Shown here: piece by piece, positions 55,671 to 64,000 of the stretch
Numbering within the stretch: position 1 is the first letter of the stretch
Layout of the letters: every line of letters begins with the position of its first letter
DNA from: Cydia pomonella
Taxonomy: Eukaryota > Arthropoda > Insecta > Lepidoptera > Tortricidae
Direction of reading: 5' to 3'
NCBI RefSeq assembly: GCF_033807575.1
Contig: NC_084717.1
Coordinates: 9,797,692-9,861,691 of the forward strand
Length of the DNA: 64,000 bases
Program-made: the position numbers and the translations under genes
The notes under the pieces: model-generated
Told to the model about the DNA's origin: nothing
Database searches by the model: none
Seen by the model: the letters and a program-made list of their open reading frames with translations, nothing else

Positions 55671-58486
55671 TCTCAATCCTTAAACAACCTGAATCCTCCT
55701 AGCCGGTTTTTGGTAACAAAAGTATTAAGAAGCAAGCATTGTCTTGCGTATGAGGCGAGTTTTTTCCAAAGGAGTTTGTATACAAGGTAAGAAACTTAGC
55801 TGCGTAATTTGAATTCTCTGAAACAACAGTTAATAGGATTAGTCTCAAGAAAACAAAAGGCGTCTCGTTACCAAAAAAAAAGAATGTTCACGAATGTGCT
55901 ATTACATAAAATACTCCTAGAGCCTGATTCAGATACATGTAACTCGTCACGGTTTTTAACTGGTTTTGATACGATATTGACAATCGCCTTGGTAATTGGC
56001 CTGCAACTCAAACACGAGCATTACTTTATTTCATATGCACAAATTAGCGTAAGCGATTTACGAGATCGAATCAAAATACGATCAAAACATTGATAATTAT
56101 ATTTCGATAATTATTGATTTGATGGTAATTGATGGAAGGAATTTTTCAATCAAAATAATTATATGTACTCCTAGTTCGTCCAAAAAGGGCGCTCCTTACT
56201 TTTGAAGAATTGACTACGAAAATAAACAACCAGTTACACATAAATTAAAATAAATTTCGACCCTTAAATATAAACAAGATAAAAATTTCGTTCGCTAATT
56301 GTGTGGGGTCAGCGCCATCTAGCATGAGATTTGGTAAACGTTTTTGTATGCAGTTACTATACGGACGCGAACTACTCGATGGCATCTGATAATTATCCCC
56401 GAATTATCATGGAAGATAATTATCGCGATAGTTCAAACCCAGGCTGAAGACGTACTTTAGCTGTAGAAATTAATCTCAGTTTGGAATGCAAACAGCAAAA
56501 GGCGGGACGCGTTGAAATAAGCAACAATCATTGCAATTTATTGCGGTCTTTCTAAATCAAAGGTGTTAGTGTACATGTGGGTGTGTAACGTGTTTGAGTT
56601 TCTGCTCAAGACGAGAAAAAGTCAAAAACTTAAGACCATGATTTACTGAAATTTCATAATTTCTCGAGATACTCGTGAAACTAGAGATATCAAGGTAGAG
56701 AATTATCGTGCCTCGAGAAACAGAAAAGGACGAGAAATCAGAAACCCTAGTGTACTTCCCGGTTTCGCCTTTGAGTTGTAGAAGAAAAAACGATTTTATT
56801 TTACATAAGTGGCACCTTTAGTATATTTATATATGTACCTGTGTATAAGTGCTATTGTACCCATAATGCCTGGTAAAAAAATAACTTGATTTTCCTTGTA
56901 CAGTACCTATGTGCCCCAGCTTAAGTACCCACGTCGCCATACTAGCTGTATACAAAAGTGGATATTTATGTTAGGGCCTCATCTGTACATTGCTGGTATT
57001 ATTTCGGTAATGTCGAGAAGAAGACTCCTTATATCAAAGCAACATTTATTTCGACGATTGGTTCGCCAAATTTGCATGATTTTGCCTAAGATGCTGGTTC
57101 TGGGCCCAAGAGTTCGAACAGCACTAAATGTTTTCTATGTTTTGTAACTGGGTCGCAGGAAATTGTACTCAATTATTTATTTATTACACTGACTTTAAAG
57201 TCAATTTGTAAAGCGTTAAGCACTTGACAGGACACCTCATCAAACGACAAAAGCCCACAACATATTAACACAGGTCAGAAATTAACACCCTCGAAAAATC
57301 CCGCCGACCGCGCCAGTAAACATGCCCAATTAAACCTAACGGTCGGAACAATCGCTCATCGATCATGCTCGGACAGGTCACGGCGAAATAATGTCGCCGG
57401 AGATCAATTTATAATAAAGAACCTCAATCTGCACAAATTAGAGGGCAAATAAAATCACTTAATTAAATACACTGATTTATGTTTTTTTAAGTAGTTATAA
57501 ATTATAAACTGAAATAGATGTCATATACTAAACAAAATGTGACTAAAACATCCATCCAGTGGCGGAGGGCGGAGCCGAACCGGGGTGTTCAGCTTTCAAA
57601 ATTAGTTTTATGGCAGAATATAGCATCGTACAGACAAATCTCGTGCTCCTATGTGGCATATTGACGACACACTTTCGTGATAGCTCTGAGAGAGAGCAAA
57701 CTAAGAGTATTGCACCAAAGTTTGGTTGACGAGCGGTGCCTAAGACATCGGGATATATGCGTGCATGTAGAATTTTTCCTAAGGAATCTCTCCGCTTCGT
57801 CTCTTAGTTCTGGTGACTACTCAATTAATCACCCTTATGGCGCCCCTCACCCTTAAACAAAAGTAAAGCGTCTTACATCATGTGAAGTGTGTATGAATGT
57901 TGAACAACAGTTATATTTAAGCGTATATTTAAATGATGCAGTACGTACCCTTGCAATATTTGCATGAAGATTACCTGTTCTTAGTATTGACTTGTCTCTG
58001 CCCTGGCCTAAATTGTAATTTGATAGCCCGCAGGTTTGATTGGCGTGTGCTTTGCGCTAATGATTCCTTTTATTTGTTTGAATGAATCACAATACACGCA
58101 TTTACGTAGATATATACCTAGTACCTATATTCCCCGCCTATACTAATAATTACACAAAACCTGAAAGAACAGATATTTATCTTACAAGAAAACTATCTCA
58201 GTAAGACTTTGTAGACTTAACGAACGGTACGTAGTTCGTACGAAGTTTAATCTAATTGGAGACCTAGTCAGTAGAATGACGATAACCACGTAATGAAGTA
58301 GATGCCATATAAAAATTTGACATAGAATTTACATTTCCATTCGAACGGTATTATATTATTACTGTGTTACCTTAATATGGGCCCCTGGCCACTGTTATCC
58401 AGTCTAAATAGTATTTAATATCATAAACCCTCTATGATGCTTTCAAAATCTGCACATAATGGCCAGCTTTAAAATAAACTTTTTAA
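55671..58486. other. Non-coding stretch, no gene recognised
   Basis: Frames at 55809-56093 and 56896-57147 have no recognisable motif. The area 55900-56450 has repeat-like wording (GATAATTAT motifs) without a second copy in the window. Confidence 0.35.
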
Positions 58487-58489
58487 TAA

Positions 58490-58512
58490 ATAAATAAATA
58501 AATAAACGTTTA
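58490..58512 (-). repeat. (TTTA)n 3' tail of the CR1-like element
   Basis: Five to six TTTA units on the minus strand follow ATGTGAATAAACG, as expected of short tandem tails at CR1 termini. Confidence 0.75.
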
Positions 58513-58642
58513 TTCACATTTCATGCCTTATAAATATTTACAATATACTTCTGCCAAACCACAGAGTGGTTTGTTGGCAGACGAAGCTCCTATAATATGC
58601 AAGCATGTAGTCTATATGTTACTTATATTTTTATCTATTTAA

Positions 58643-58758
58643 CCTCTTACCGCATGCGCAGCCCTATATGGCAATTATAATATTCAATTCTATTGATAGC
58701 TATTAAAGTTTATTTTTAAACAGATATAATACTTTTGTTTACGACATGAAGTAAGGGG
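58643..58758. mobile_element. piggyBac-like MITE in the retrotransposon 3' UTR
   Basis: The 116 bp are bordered by TTAA on both sides (58639-58642 and 58759-58762). Ends CCTCTTACCGCATG and, inverted, CCCCTTACTTCATG match at 11 of 14 positions. TTAA targets and CC-beginning TIRs are the piggyBac hallmark. A relative lies at 30478-30585. Its position between the ORF2 stop and the tail shows it inserted after, or within, an existing retrotransposon copy. Confidence 0.75.
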
Positions 58759-58810
58759 TTAACGCTACAATCTGATCATACAGTATAAAAATGCAGTGCA
58801 TGTATACAAT

Positions 58811-61621
58811 TTATAGCGGTTGTATTTTACCTTTTATTTTATTTAATAGATTGTTGCTAAGTTTCTTTTTAAAGGTTCGTTTTGTTATCCTTTTGGTCTT
58901 CAAATCCGATGGTAACTCGTTATAGATCATAGGGACTAAATATTTTCTACATCTCTGGCCAAAATAATTAGTAAAACTAGGTACTAGCAATTTATTATTA
59001 TCTCTGTTTCTTATTAACCTTTGATTGACAATAGGTATTTTAAACTCATCATTATACATTTGTTCCATAGCTAAGAATAACGTGACTTTTTCATGAACTG
59101 GTAAAATTTTACATTCTAAGAAGAGTTGTTCATAGGTAGTACTTTTACATTTAAATTTAGTTTTTTTGTCAACCATTAATTTCATGAATCTAATCTGCAA
59201 TGCCTTTATCTTATCTAGATACGTTTTAAATGTACGACCGTAGCTTGACAGCCCATACGACAACAGTGAATCCACTAGAGCATAGTACACTGCATACATA
59301 GTGGCCCTATTTAAAACGAACTTCAGATGGTGGAATTTTACAAGTACTGCTCTTAATTTATTGCATAAGCCATTAACATGTGGCTGCCACGAGAACTTAT
59401 AGTCTACAAGCAAGCCCAAGTACTTGTATTGTTCCACAACCTGAAGCTCGACACAGCCGCATGCGACCCCGGCCGGCCGCGCACTGTGGAGGCAGTCGAA
59501 ACTGTGCCCCACAATGCACGGCGGCCTGTACCTATCTCTAGAGTAAGGTGACCGTATGCACATACATTTTGTTTTCGCAATATTAATAATAATACCGTTA
59601 TCATGTGACCATTTAATAATATTAGTTAAGTCTTCCTGTACTCTATTTTCTATTAGGCCTAGGTCCTTATCCGCGTATATTAGACAGGTGTCATCTGCAT
59701 ACATGTAAACACTACAGTTTTTGACAACATTACACATACTGTTAACATGAACTATGTACCCAACTGGCCCGGTTACCGAGCCGGTCGGCACGCCGCAAGA
59801 GACATGCGCAGGCGCGCCGCACTCGCCTCCCACGGCCGTGCGCAAGGTTCGACCCTCGAGGTATGCGCGAAGCCACCCGTGGAGTGGACCCGCGATTCCA
59901 CACTCTTCCATTGCCTGAAGCAGCTGGCTGTGGCCCAAAGTATCAAAAGCTTTTTTGAAATCAATAAAGACCACAACCACCTGCTTCCGCTGGTCTAGAG
60001 CCTCGTTGACCTCGTCAGTAAACCGACCCAGCGCGGTCGCCGTGCTACGCCCTCGACGGAACCCATGTTGCGACTGTGCGATGATATTATTTTTTTCTAA
60101 AAAACTACTAATTTGTGCTGTCAAGTATTTTTCTAATATTTTATTAATGACTGATAAAATGGCAATAGGGCGATAGTTTGTATAATCAGTATATGATCCT
60201 TGCTTAAATATAGGCCTTATTATTGCTGCTTTTAATAGCTCTGGGTACATAGCTTTTGTTACACACAGATTAATAAATTTTGCCAACACCGGACTAATTT
60301 TTTCACTTAAATATTTTACATCTCGAACTCTGATCTGATCTAATCCAGGCGACTTTTTTTCACTTAAATTATGAATAATTTTCTTTATATCGTTAGATTG
60401 CGCCTTAACAAACCTTAATGATACTTGACTATTGTTTATATACTTTGACCTATCTAAGAACTTGACATTACAGTTATGCCTTATATTCAATATTTCCTTA
60501 GTGAAAGTTTCCGAGAATTTATTACAGATATTCAAGATGGTATCATTTTTTGCTAAATATTTTTGTATTATTCTATCTATGCTCAATTTTTCCGTCCCTG
60601 TCCACAGATTAATTTTTTCCCATATTTTCCTAGGATTGTTATTACATTGTTTTAACTCTTCCTGCCTATACTTATTTTTAGCTTTATTTATACATTTGTT
60701 GACCCTATTCCTATATCTATTATATAGCAGTCTTAGGTTCATATCGTTAGGACTACTTTTCCACCTTTTAAATAACTTATCTCTTACTATTAACATTTTT
60801 TTAATACTTTTATTCATCCATGTTTTATCTATGCGTCTACCAGGCGTTTTTTGTTTTTTAGAGTCATTGTAAACACTAGAAAAAGCTGAGCATAACTTAT
60901 CATACAATTGTAGTGGACACTCGCAGTAAGTCAGTTCTTTCCAATTAACACTGTCAAGTAGATTTTTTACTGTTTTTTCACATAAAATAGTCACAGGTGC
61001 TTGCTTACTAGTCTGTGCAGGGTCAACGACCTCGATACTCACTCCGATAGGATAATGGTCAGATACCTTGGTGGTGAGGACGTACGCGGACACAGGCCGG
61101 CCGCACCGGGTGCGCACCCACGCGTGGTCTATGCAGGTGCGGGTCACGTGGCCGCCGTACACCTCCTCGCGGGTCACGTCACTGATGGCGCATTCTAATC
61201 CTAACTCACACATGTTGTCCCTGTACTGGTTAATGACGTTGCCTGAGCTGACTTCATTCATGAGATCTATATTTGTATCGCCGATCATTATTAACTCCTG
61301 TCCAGTAGGTATTTTTGAGAGCACTTGATGTATATCTGTCACAAATCCATGTTTGTTTGTTTTCGGCGGTCTATATACGACGAACAAGTGGGTCAGCTGT
61401 TTTTTATCCCGAGAAAGTTCTCCGTATATTATCTCACTGTAGTTAGATTTAATTATAGATGCCGAGAAGCTAATACTCTTTCTTACATATACCAGTATTC
61501 CTCCTCCCCTGGATGTCTCTCTTGTCGTTATATATGTATCATAGTCCTCCAGTTTATACATCGGCAATTCTTGTTCTCTTATATTAACCTCTGTAAGCGC
61601 AATTACATCTATTTTCGCCAT
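58811..61621 (-). CDS. CR1-like ORF2: endonuclease and reverse transcriptase
   Basis: From its first ATG the frame gives 936 residues. EEP-type endonuclease: ALTEVNI (catalytic Glu, residue 11), GDTNIDL (about 114-120) and SDHYPIG (about 187-193). Reverse transcriptase: KSPGLD (about 421), NYRPIAIL, QHGFRRGRS, motif A FIDFKKAFD (about 552-560), motif B GVPTGSVTGP (about 610) and motif C YADD (641-644, at 59690-59701), then YKYLGLLVDYKFSWQPHV (about 732). The frame is open 66 codons further upstream to a TAA at 61820-61822. That stretch holds the N-terminal endonuclease motif HINIRSLRKNFNEL, so the annotated ATG is internal and the true product is near 1002 residues. No upstream in-frame ATG exists, and the first codon after the stop is ATA. 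Motif B has Thr where most reverse transcriptases have Gln (PQGS). Confidence 0.85.
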   Translation of the reverse strand: MAKIDVIALTEVNIREQELPMYKLEDYDTYITTRETSRGGGILVYVRKSISFSASIIKSNYSEIIYGELSRDKKQLTHLFVVYRPPKTNKHGFVTDIHQVLSKIPTGQELIMIGDTNIDLMNEVSSGNVINQYRDNMCELGLECAISDVTREEVYGGHVTRTCIDHAWVRTRCGRPVSAYVLTTKVSDHYPIGVSIEVVDPAQTSKQAPVTILCEKTVKNLLDSVNWKELTYCECPLQLYDKLCSAFSSVYNDSKKQKTPGRRIDKTWMNKSIKKMLIVRDKLFKRWKSSPNDMNLRLLYNRYRNRVNKCINKAKNKYRQEELKQCNNNPRKIWEKINLWTGTEKLSIDRIIQKYLAKNDTILNICNKFSETFTKEILNIRHNCNVKFLDRSKYINNSQVSLRFVKAQSNDIKKIIHNLSEKKSPGLDQIRVRDVKYLSEKISPVLAKFINLCVTKAMYPELLKAAIIRPIFKQGSYTDYTNYRPIAILSVINKILEKYLTAQISSFLEKNNIIAQSQHGFRRGRSTATALGRFTDEVNEALDQRKQVVVVFIDFKKAFDTLGHSQLLQAMEECGIAGPLHGWLRAYLEGRTLRTAVGGECGAPAHVSCGVPTGSVTGPVGYIVHVNSMCNVVKNCSVYMYADDTCLIYADKDLGLIENRVQEDLTNIIKWSHDNGIIINIAKTKCMCIRSPYSRDRYRPPCIVGHSFDCLHSARPAGVACGCVELQVVEQYKYLGLLVDYKFSWQPHVNGLCNKLRAVLVKFHHLKFVLNRATMYAVYYALVDSLLSYGLSSYGRTFKTYLDKIKALQIRFMKLMVDKKTKFKCKSTTYEQLFLECKILPVHEKVTLFLAMEQMYNDEFKIPIVNQRLIRNRDNNKLLVPSFTNYFGQRCRKYLVPMIYNELPSDLKTKRITKRTFKKKLSNNLLNKIKGKIQPL

Positions 61622-61819
61622 ACACCCGCTTAGTAATAATTGTAGCTCGTTAAAGTTTTTCCTTAATGATCTTATATTGATGTGAATGATATGTAAACTT
61701 AGTTTATATAGTTTTATTTCATTGTTCCATACTTCTAAGTTCTCGTACTTTTTGTAACTTATATTAGACGTAATATGTGTAGATTCGTCGTCGAATTTGA
61801 ATATTAGATAACATCCTAT
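61619..61819 (-). other. ORF2 extension without an ATG
   Basis: This in-frame stretch (up to the ATG at 61619-61621) completes the endonuclease domain and contains its conserved Asn motif (INIRSL). Translation would need a non-AUG start, readthrough or reinitiation, or the original ATG mutated (ATA at 61817-61819). Confidence 0.7.
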
Positions 61820-61872
61820 TTAACTCAATGTTACAATTTAAAGGAACCGTTTCAGATATAAGTATAAGTACG

Positions 61873-62826
61873 TCACTTCTCATCATTTAATAATGAATCT
61901 ATGTCGTTGAGGGAGCGGACCACTTTTATCTTCGCGTCAGCTGGGTCATCTTTCCTTATCAGCACCTTGCCGTTCTGCACCCATACATACTTATAAGTAG
62001 GTTTCAATTCATTCTTTGCCGTCCACAACAAGTTACGTGTATACTTAGTTAAATCCTCATTTATGTATATAAAGTCTTTGTTGCCATTCTCAAATACGTC
62101 ATCATTGCAGAGCTTTATTGTTTTTCTAGCGGCCAGCCACTGGTCGCGAGCCGCCCGCGATGCCATGGTGATAACAACGGGCCGCGGGCGCGGCTTGCTC
62201 GAGCGACCCTCACTTTGCTGGTTGGCGGTTGCTAATTTAACAGCGGCGGGTTTTACGCCTACCCGCTGTATCTCGCGAATTTGCCCGACATCTACTCCAA
62301 ACTTGCGGGCTAACTGCTGTATAGCATTATCCAGCATGACGCCATCTTTGTCCTCCAGGCCAACTATCTCCACATTCTTCTCTTTCTCTTTAGTTTCTAA
62401 CCATGTTACCCGCTCTTCCAGAGCCCGATTGCATGTCTCCAGGTGGTTGTTCCTATGCTCCAGTGTCTTTATTCTGTTGTTCGATTTGTCCCGATCCTCG
62501 ATAAGTTCTTGATATTTTGCGGAGTAAAAACTTATGTCGTTAGACATATCTTCGAGGGTTTTTTCCATTTTGTATACGACAGACAGCTTTTCGTTGACCT
62601 CTCTCAACACTTTTTCCATCGTTATTTTGGAAGAATCAGTATTTGTACTCGATTGAGGCTTTACAGGTGTTTGGCAGTCTGCACATATCTCAGTCTCGTT
62701 AAAGCCTTTTATTTTTGCGGCACATTTTTTGTGAAAAGCACCCTCACATATGCCTTTACAACGGGATATATTATCGCTTTTGATTTTAGCTAACGATAAT
62801 TTGCACTCCTTACACTGCACCATCAT
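61873..62826 (-). CDS. CR1-like ORF1: zinc finger, coiled-coil RNA-binding protein
   Basis: The first ATG (62826) gives 317 residues. The N-terminus has paired cysteines of a PHD-like finger (CKEC, CKGIC, FHKKC, CADC, residues about 4-52). A coiled coil with heptad Leu and charged residues follows (about 95-155). The C-terminal part (VEIVGLEDKDGVMLDNAIQQ, then ARKFGVDVGQIREIQRVG) resembles the domain shared with FP-type and L1 ORF1-like proteins. PHD-bearing ORF1 proteins are known from CR1 elements, where they are thought to bind RNA and escort it to ORF2. The frame is intact. An in-frame TTG 16 codons upstream is not needed as start. Confidence 0.8.
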   Translation of the reverse strand: MMVQCKECKLSLAKIKSDNISRCKGICEGAFHKKCAAKIKGFNETEICADCQTPVKPQSSTNTDSSKITMEKVLREVNEKLSVVYKMEKTLEDMSNDISFYSAKYQELIEDRDKSNNRIKTLEHRNNHLETCNRALEERVTWLETKEKEKNVEIVGLEDKDGVMLDNAIQQLARKFGVDVGQIREIQRVGVKPAAVKLATANQQSEGRSSKPRPRPVVITMASRAARDQWLAARKTIKLCNDDVFENGNKDFIYINEDLTKYTRNLLWTAKNELKPTYKYVWVQNGKVLIRKDDPADAKIKVVRSLNDIDSLLNDEK

Positions 62827-62990
62827 CAAGGTCTTTTTATACACTTCACTAACGTTATTACGCGGATTAAACAAATATTAATTTTTATACACTGCAATCC
62901 GAATACACGTGTTTGTGTAGGTAGATAATTAGTACAGCGCGTTATCAATGTATCGTCCGCTCGGTAGGAGCTCGACCGGCTGACTGTTTC

Positions 62991-63815
62991 GTTACATCAA
63001 GTTTCTTACCTCTAAAACAATGTTATTATTGCGTCATTATAATATCGAAATCGGTTTTATAATTACATTCAAATTTTCTGAGACATTTCTGAGAAAAAAA
63101 AAAGCAATTTGCTTTGAGGTCCATTCTAATCAGTCGATAGGCATTATGTAGCAGTCACATAAACTACTATTATTGGCTTATTGTATTTCATTCATATACC
63201 TACAGAAGTTATCTAAGTTATAATAACAAATCTTCATCGCAAACTACGTATAATCCATATGTCAGCATTTAATCGCACATAATTCATTGCGCGAAATATA
63301 TTTTACGGCTCATTATGCATCGAAAACTGGAATAATTCGCTACAACATCGCTTTATTTTAATGATGCGAAATACGCATCCCGCTCCAGGGTTTGGAGTCA
63401 GGTTTTTATGATATATGTCAGTTAATCAGATTATTTAGAACTGCACTGCACGCTTAATTATAGGTATGCATATTCAAGATCCCGCACTTATATGCATATT
63501 CCAGATTCCGGATCTGAAATTCGCATATAAAATCCTTGTTTTTATGAAAAAAAAATTATTAAGATCAGGTGGGATAAGGTAAAAACAGTATGAAGATTCT
63601 CTCATGTGTTTCTCTCGCCCAGGTGTTTCTTTTACTCCGTCTAACCTTATACAATTTTCGTTACTCTTTTGAACTGCTTCTTTTTTTTTTATAATAGATT
63701 CAATAAACAATAATAAAAAAATCTGTCAGATTTAAAAGCAGTTAAGATAAAGATTAACCCCCTTAACATAATTCATAAAACTTTACGAGCCTGATTCAGT
63801 TAAATTATGTTTTAT
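62991..63815. other. Non-coding stretch, no gene seen
   Basis: AT-rich. The minus frame 63474-63710 is not supported by any motif. Confidence 0.4.
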
Positions 63816-63910
63816 CCCTTTGACAAACACAGAAGCCAAAATGGCAGATAAAGACAAACGATTCATAGCTAATTCAGGCCAGTAACGCGTTTATGAATAA
63901 CGCCATAAGA
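63816..63910 (-). repeat. Dispersed repeat fragment, TTATTCATAAACGCG type
   Basis: Minus-strand reading gives GGCGTTATTCATAAACGCGT, TACTGGCCTGAATTAGCTAT, then GTTTGTCTTTATCTGCCATT. It is related to, but diverged from, the ends of the MITE at 16290-16420. Confidence 0.5.
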
Positions 63911-64000
63911 GATTATTTTCAAGTTGGCATATTACAATGCCGACGAACGACAAATAAAGCTACGTCGGCTCTAACCCTACACCTCTGAATTGAGAAGATT

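Larger units (their letters stand above)
58487..62990 (-). mobile_element. CR1-like non-LTR retrotransposon, nearly full length
   Basis: In minus-strand order: 5' UTR (from about 62990, boundary not fixed), ORF1 (62826-61873), a 50-nt gap, ORF2 with endonuclease and reverse transcriptase (open 61819, stop 58811), and a 3' UTR ending AATAAACG(TTTA)n at about 58487-58512. ORF1 with a PHD-like zinc finger plus ORF2 with an EEP endonuclease is the CR1 plan. Both frames are long and uninterrupted, so insertion was recent. A later MITE lies in the 3' UTR. No target duplication could be identified. Confidence 0.85.

Noticed and set aside
60432..60872. 146-codon hydrophobic frame on the plus strand
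   Set aside because: Antisense shadow of the retrotransposon ORF2.
62063..62512. 149-codon plus-strand frame
   Set aside because: Antisense shadow of the retrotransposon ORF1.

Overview
The window looks like gene-poor, AT-rich nuclear DNA of an insect, most likely a moth or butterfly (Lepidoptera). Long stretches have no credible exon. Several interspersed repeats match sequence patterns I know from lepidopteran genomes: a SINE with a tRNA-like head, RTE-type retrotransposon ends, short palindromic MITEs, and the repeat starting GGCCAAGTGCGAGTCGGACTCGC. Organism assignment rests on remembered repeat families, not on a database search. Nothing looks bacterial, and there are no operons, CRISPR arrays or rRNA genes.

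Layout. 1-10.6 kb: a SINE with a clean 10-bp target duplication (3037-3359), several MITEs, a repeat interrupted by a MITE (5808-6157), a possible TATA promoter (6419) and a long imperfect inverted repeat with a MITE inside it (7222-8478). 10.6-11.7 kb: 5'-truncated LINE. 13.6-22.8 kb: retroelement remnants, a tRNA-Asp-like SINE and four or more TIR/palindromic elements. 24.76-26.16 kb: a complete pogo-like DNA transposon with TA target duplication. It has lost its catalytic domain but still encodes a spliced, HTH-only protein. 28.9-33.5 kb: MITE clusters, a 132-bp tandem array and an RTE end. 35.3-37.4 kb: the only convincing host gene, with a first coding exon at 36182-36619 (minus), a possible last exon at 35395-35508, and a possible divergent small ORF at 37246. 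39.4-55.7 kb: a Harbinger-like MITE, dispersed repeats, microsatellites, RTE ends and a perfect 23-bp-stem hairpin. 58.5-62.9 kb: a nearly intact CR1-like non-LTR retrotransposon on the minus strand, with ORF1, ORF2 and a (TTTA)n tail. A TTAA-flanked piggyBac-like MITE sits in its 3' UTR.

How the parts relate. Apart from the 36-kb gene, nearly everything recognisable is transposon-derived. The window records successive insertions: MITE into repeat (5.86 kb), MITE into the retrotransposon 3' UTR (58.6 kb), MITE inside a larger TIR structure (7.65 kb), and local tandem amplification of one MITE (32.7-33.1 kb). The best candidates for something unusual are the HTH-only pogo derivative with its repeated TTCGTACGAA-like motifs, and the CR1 element whose ORF2 has no AUG upstream of its endonuclease Asn motif.
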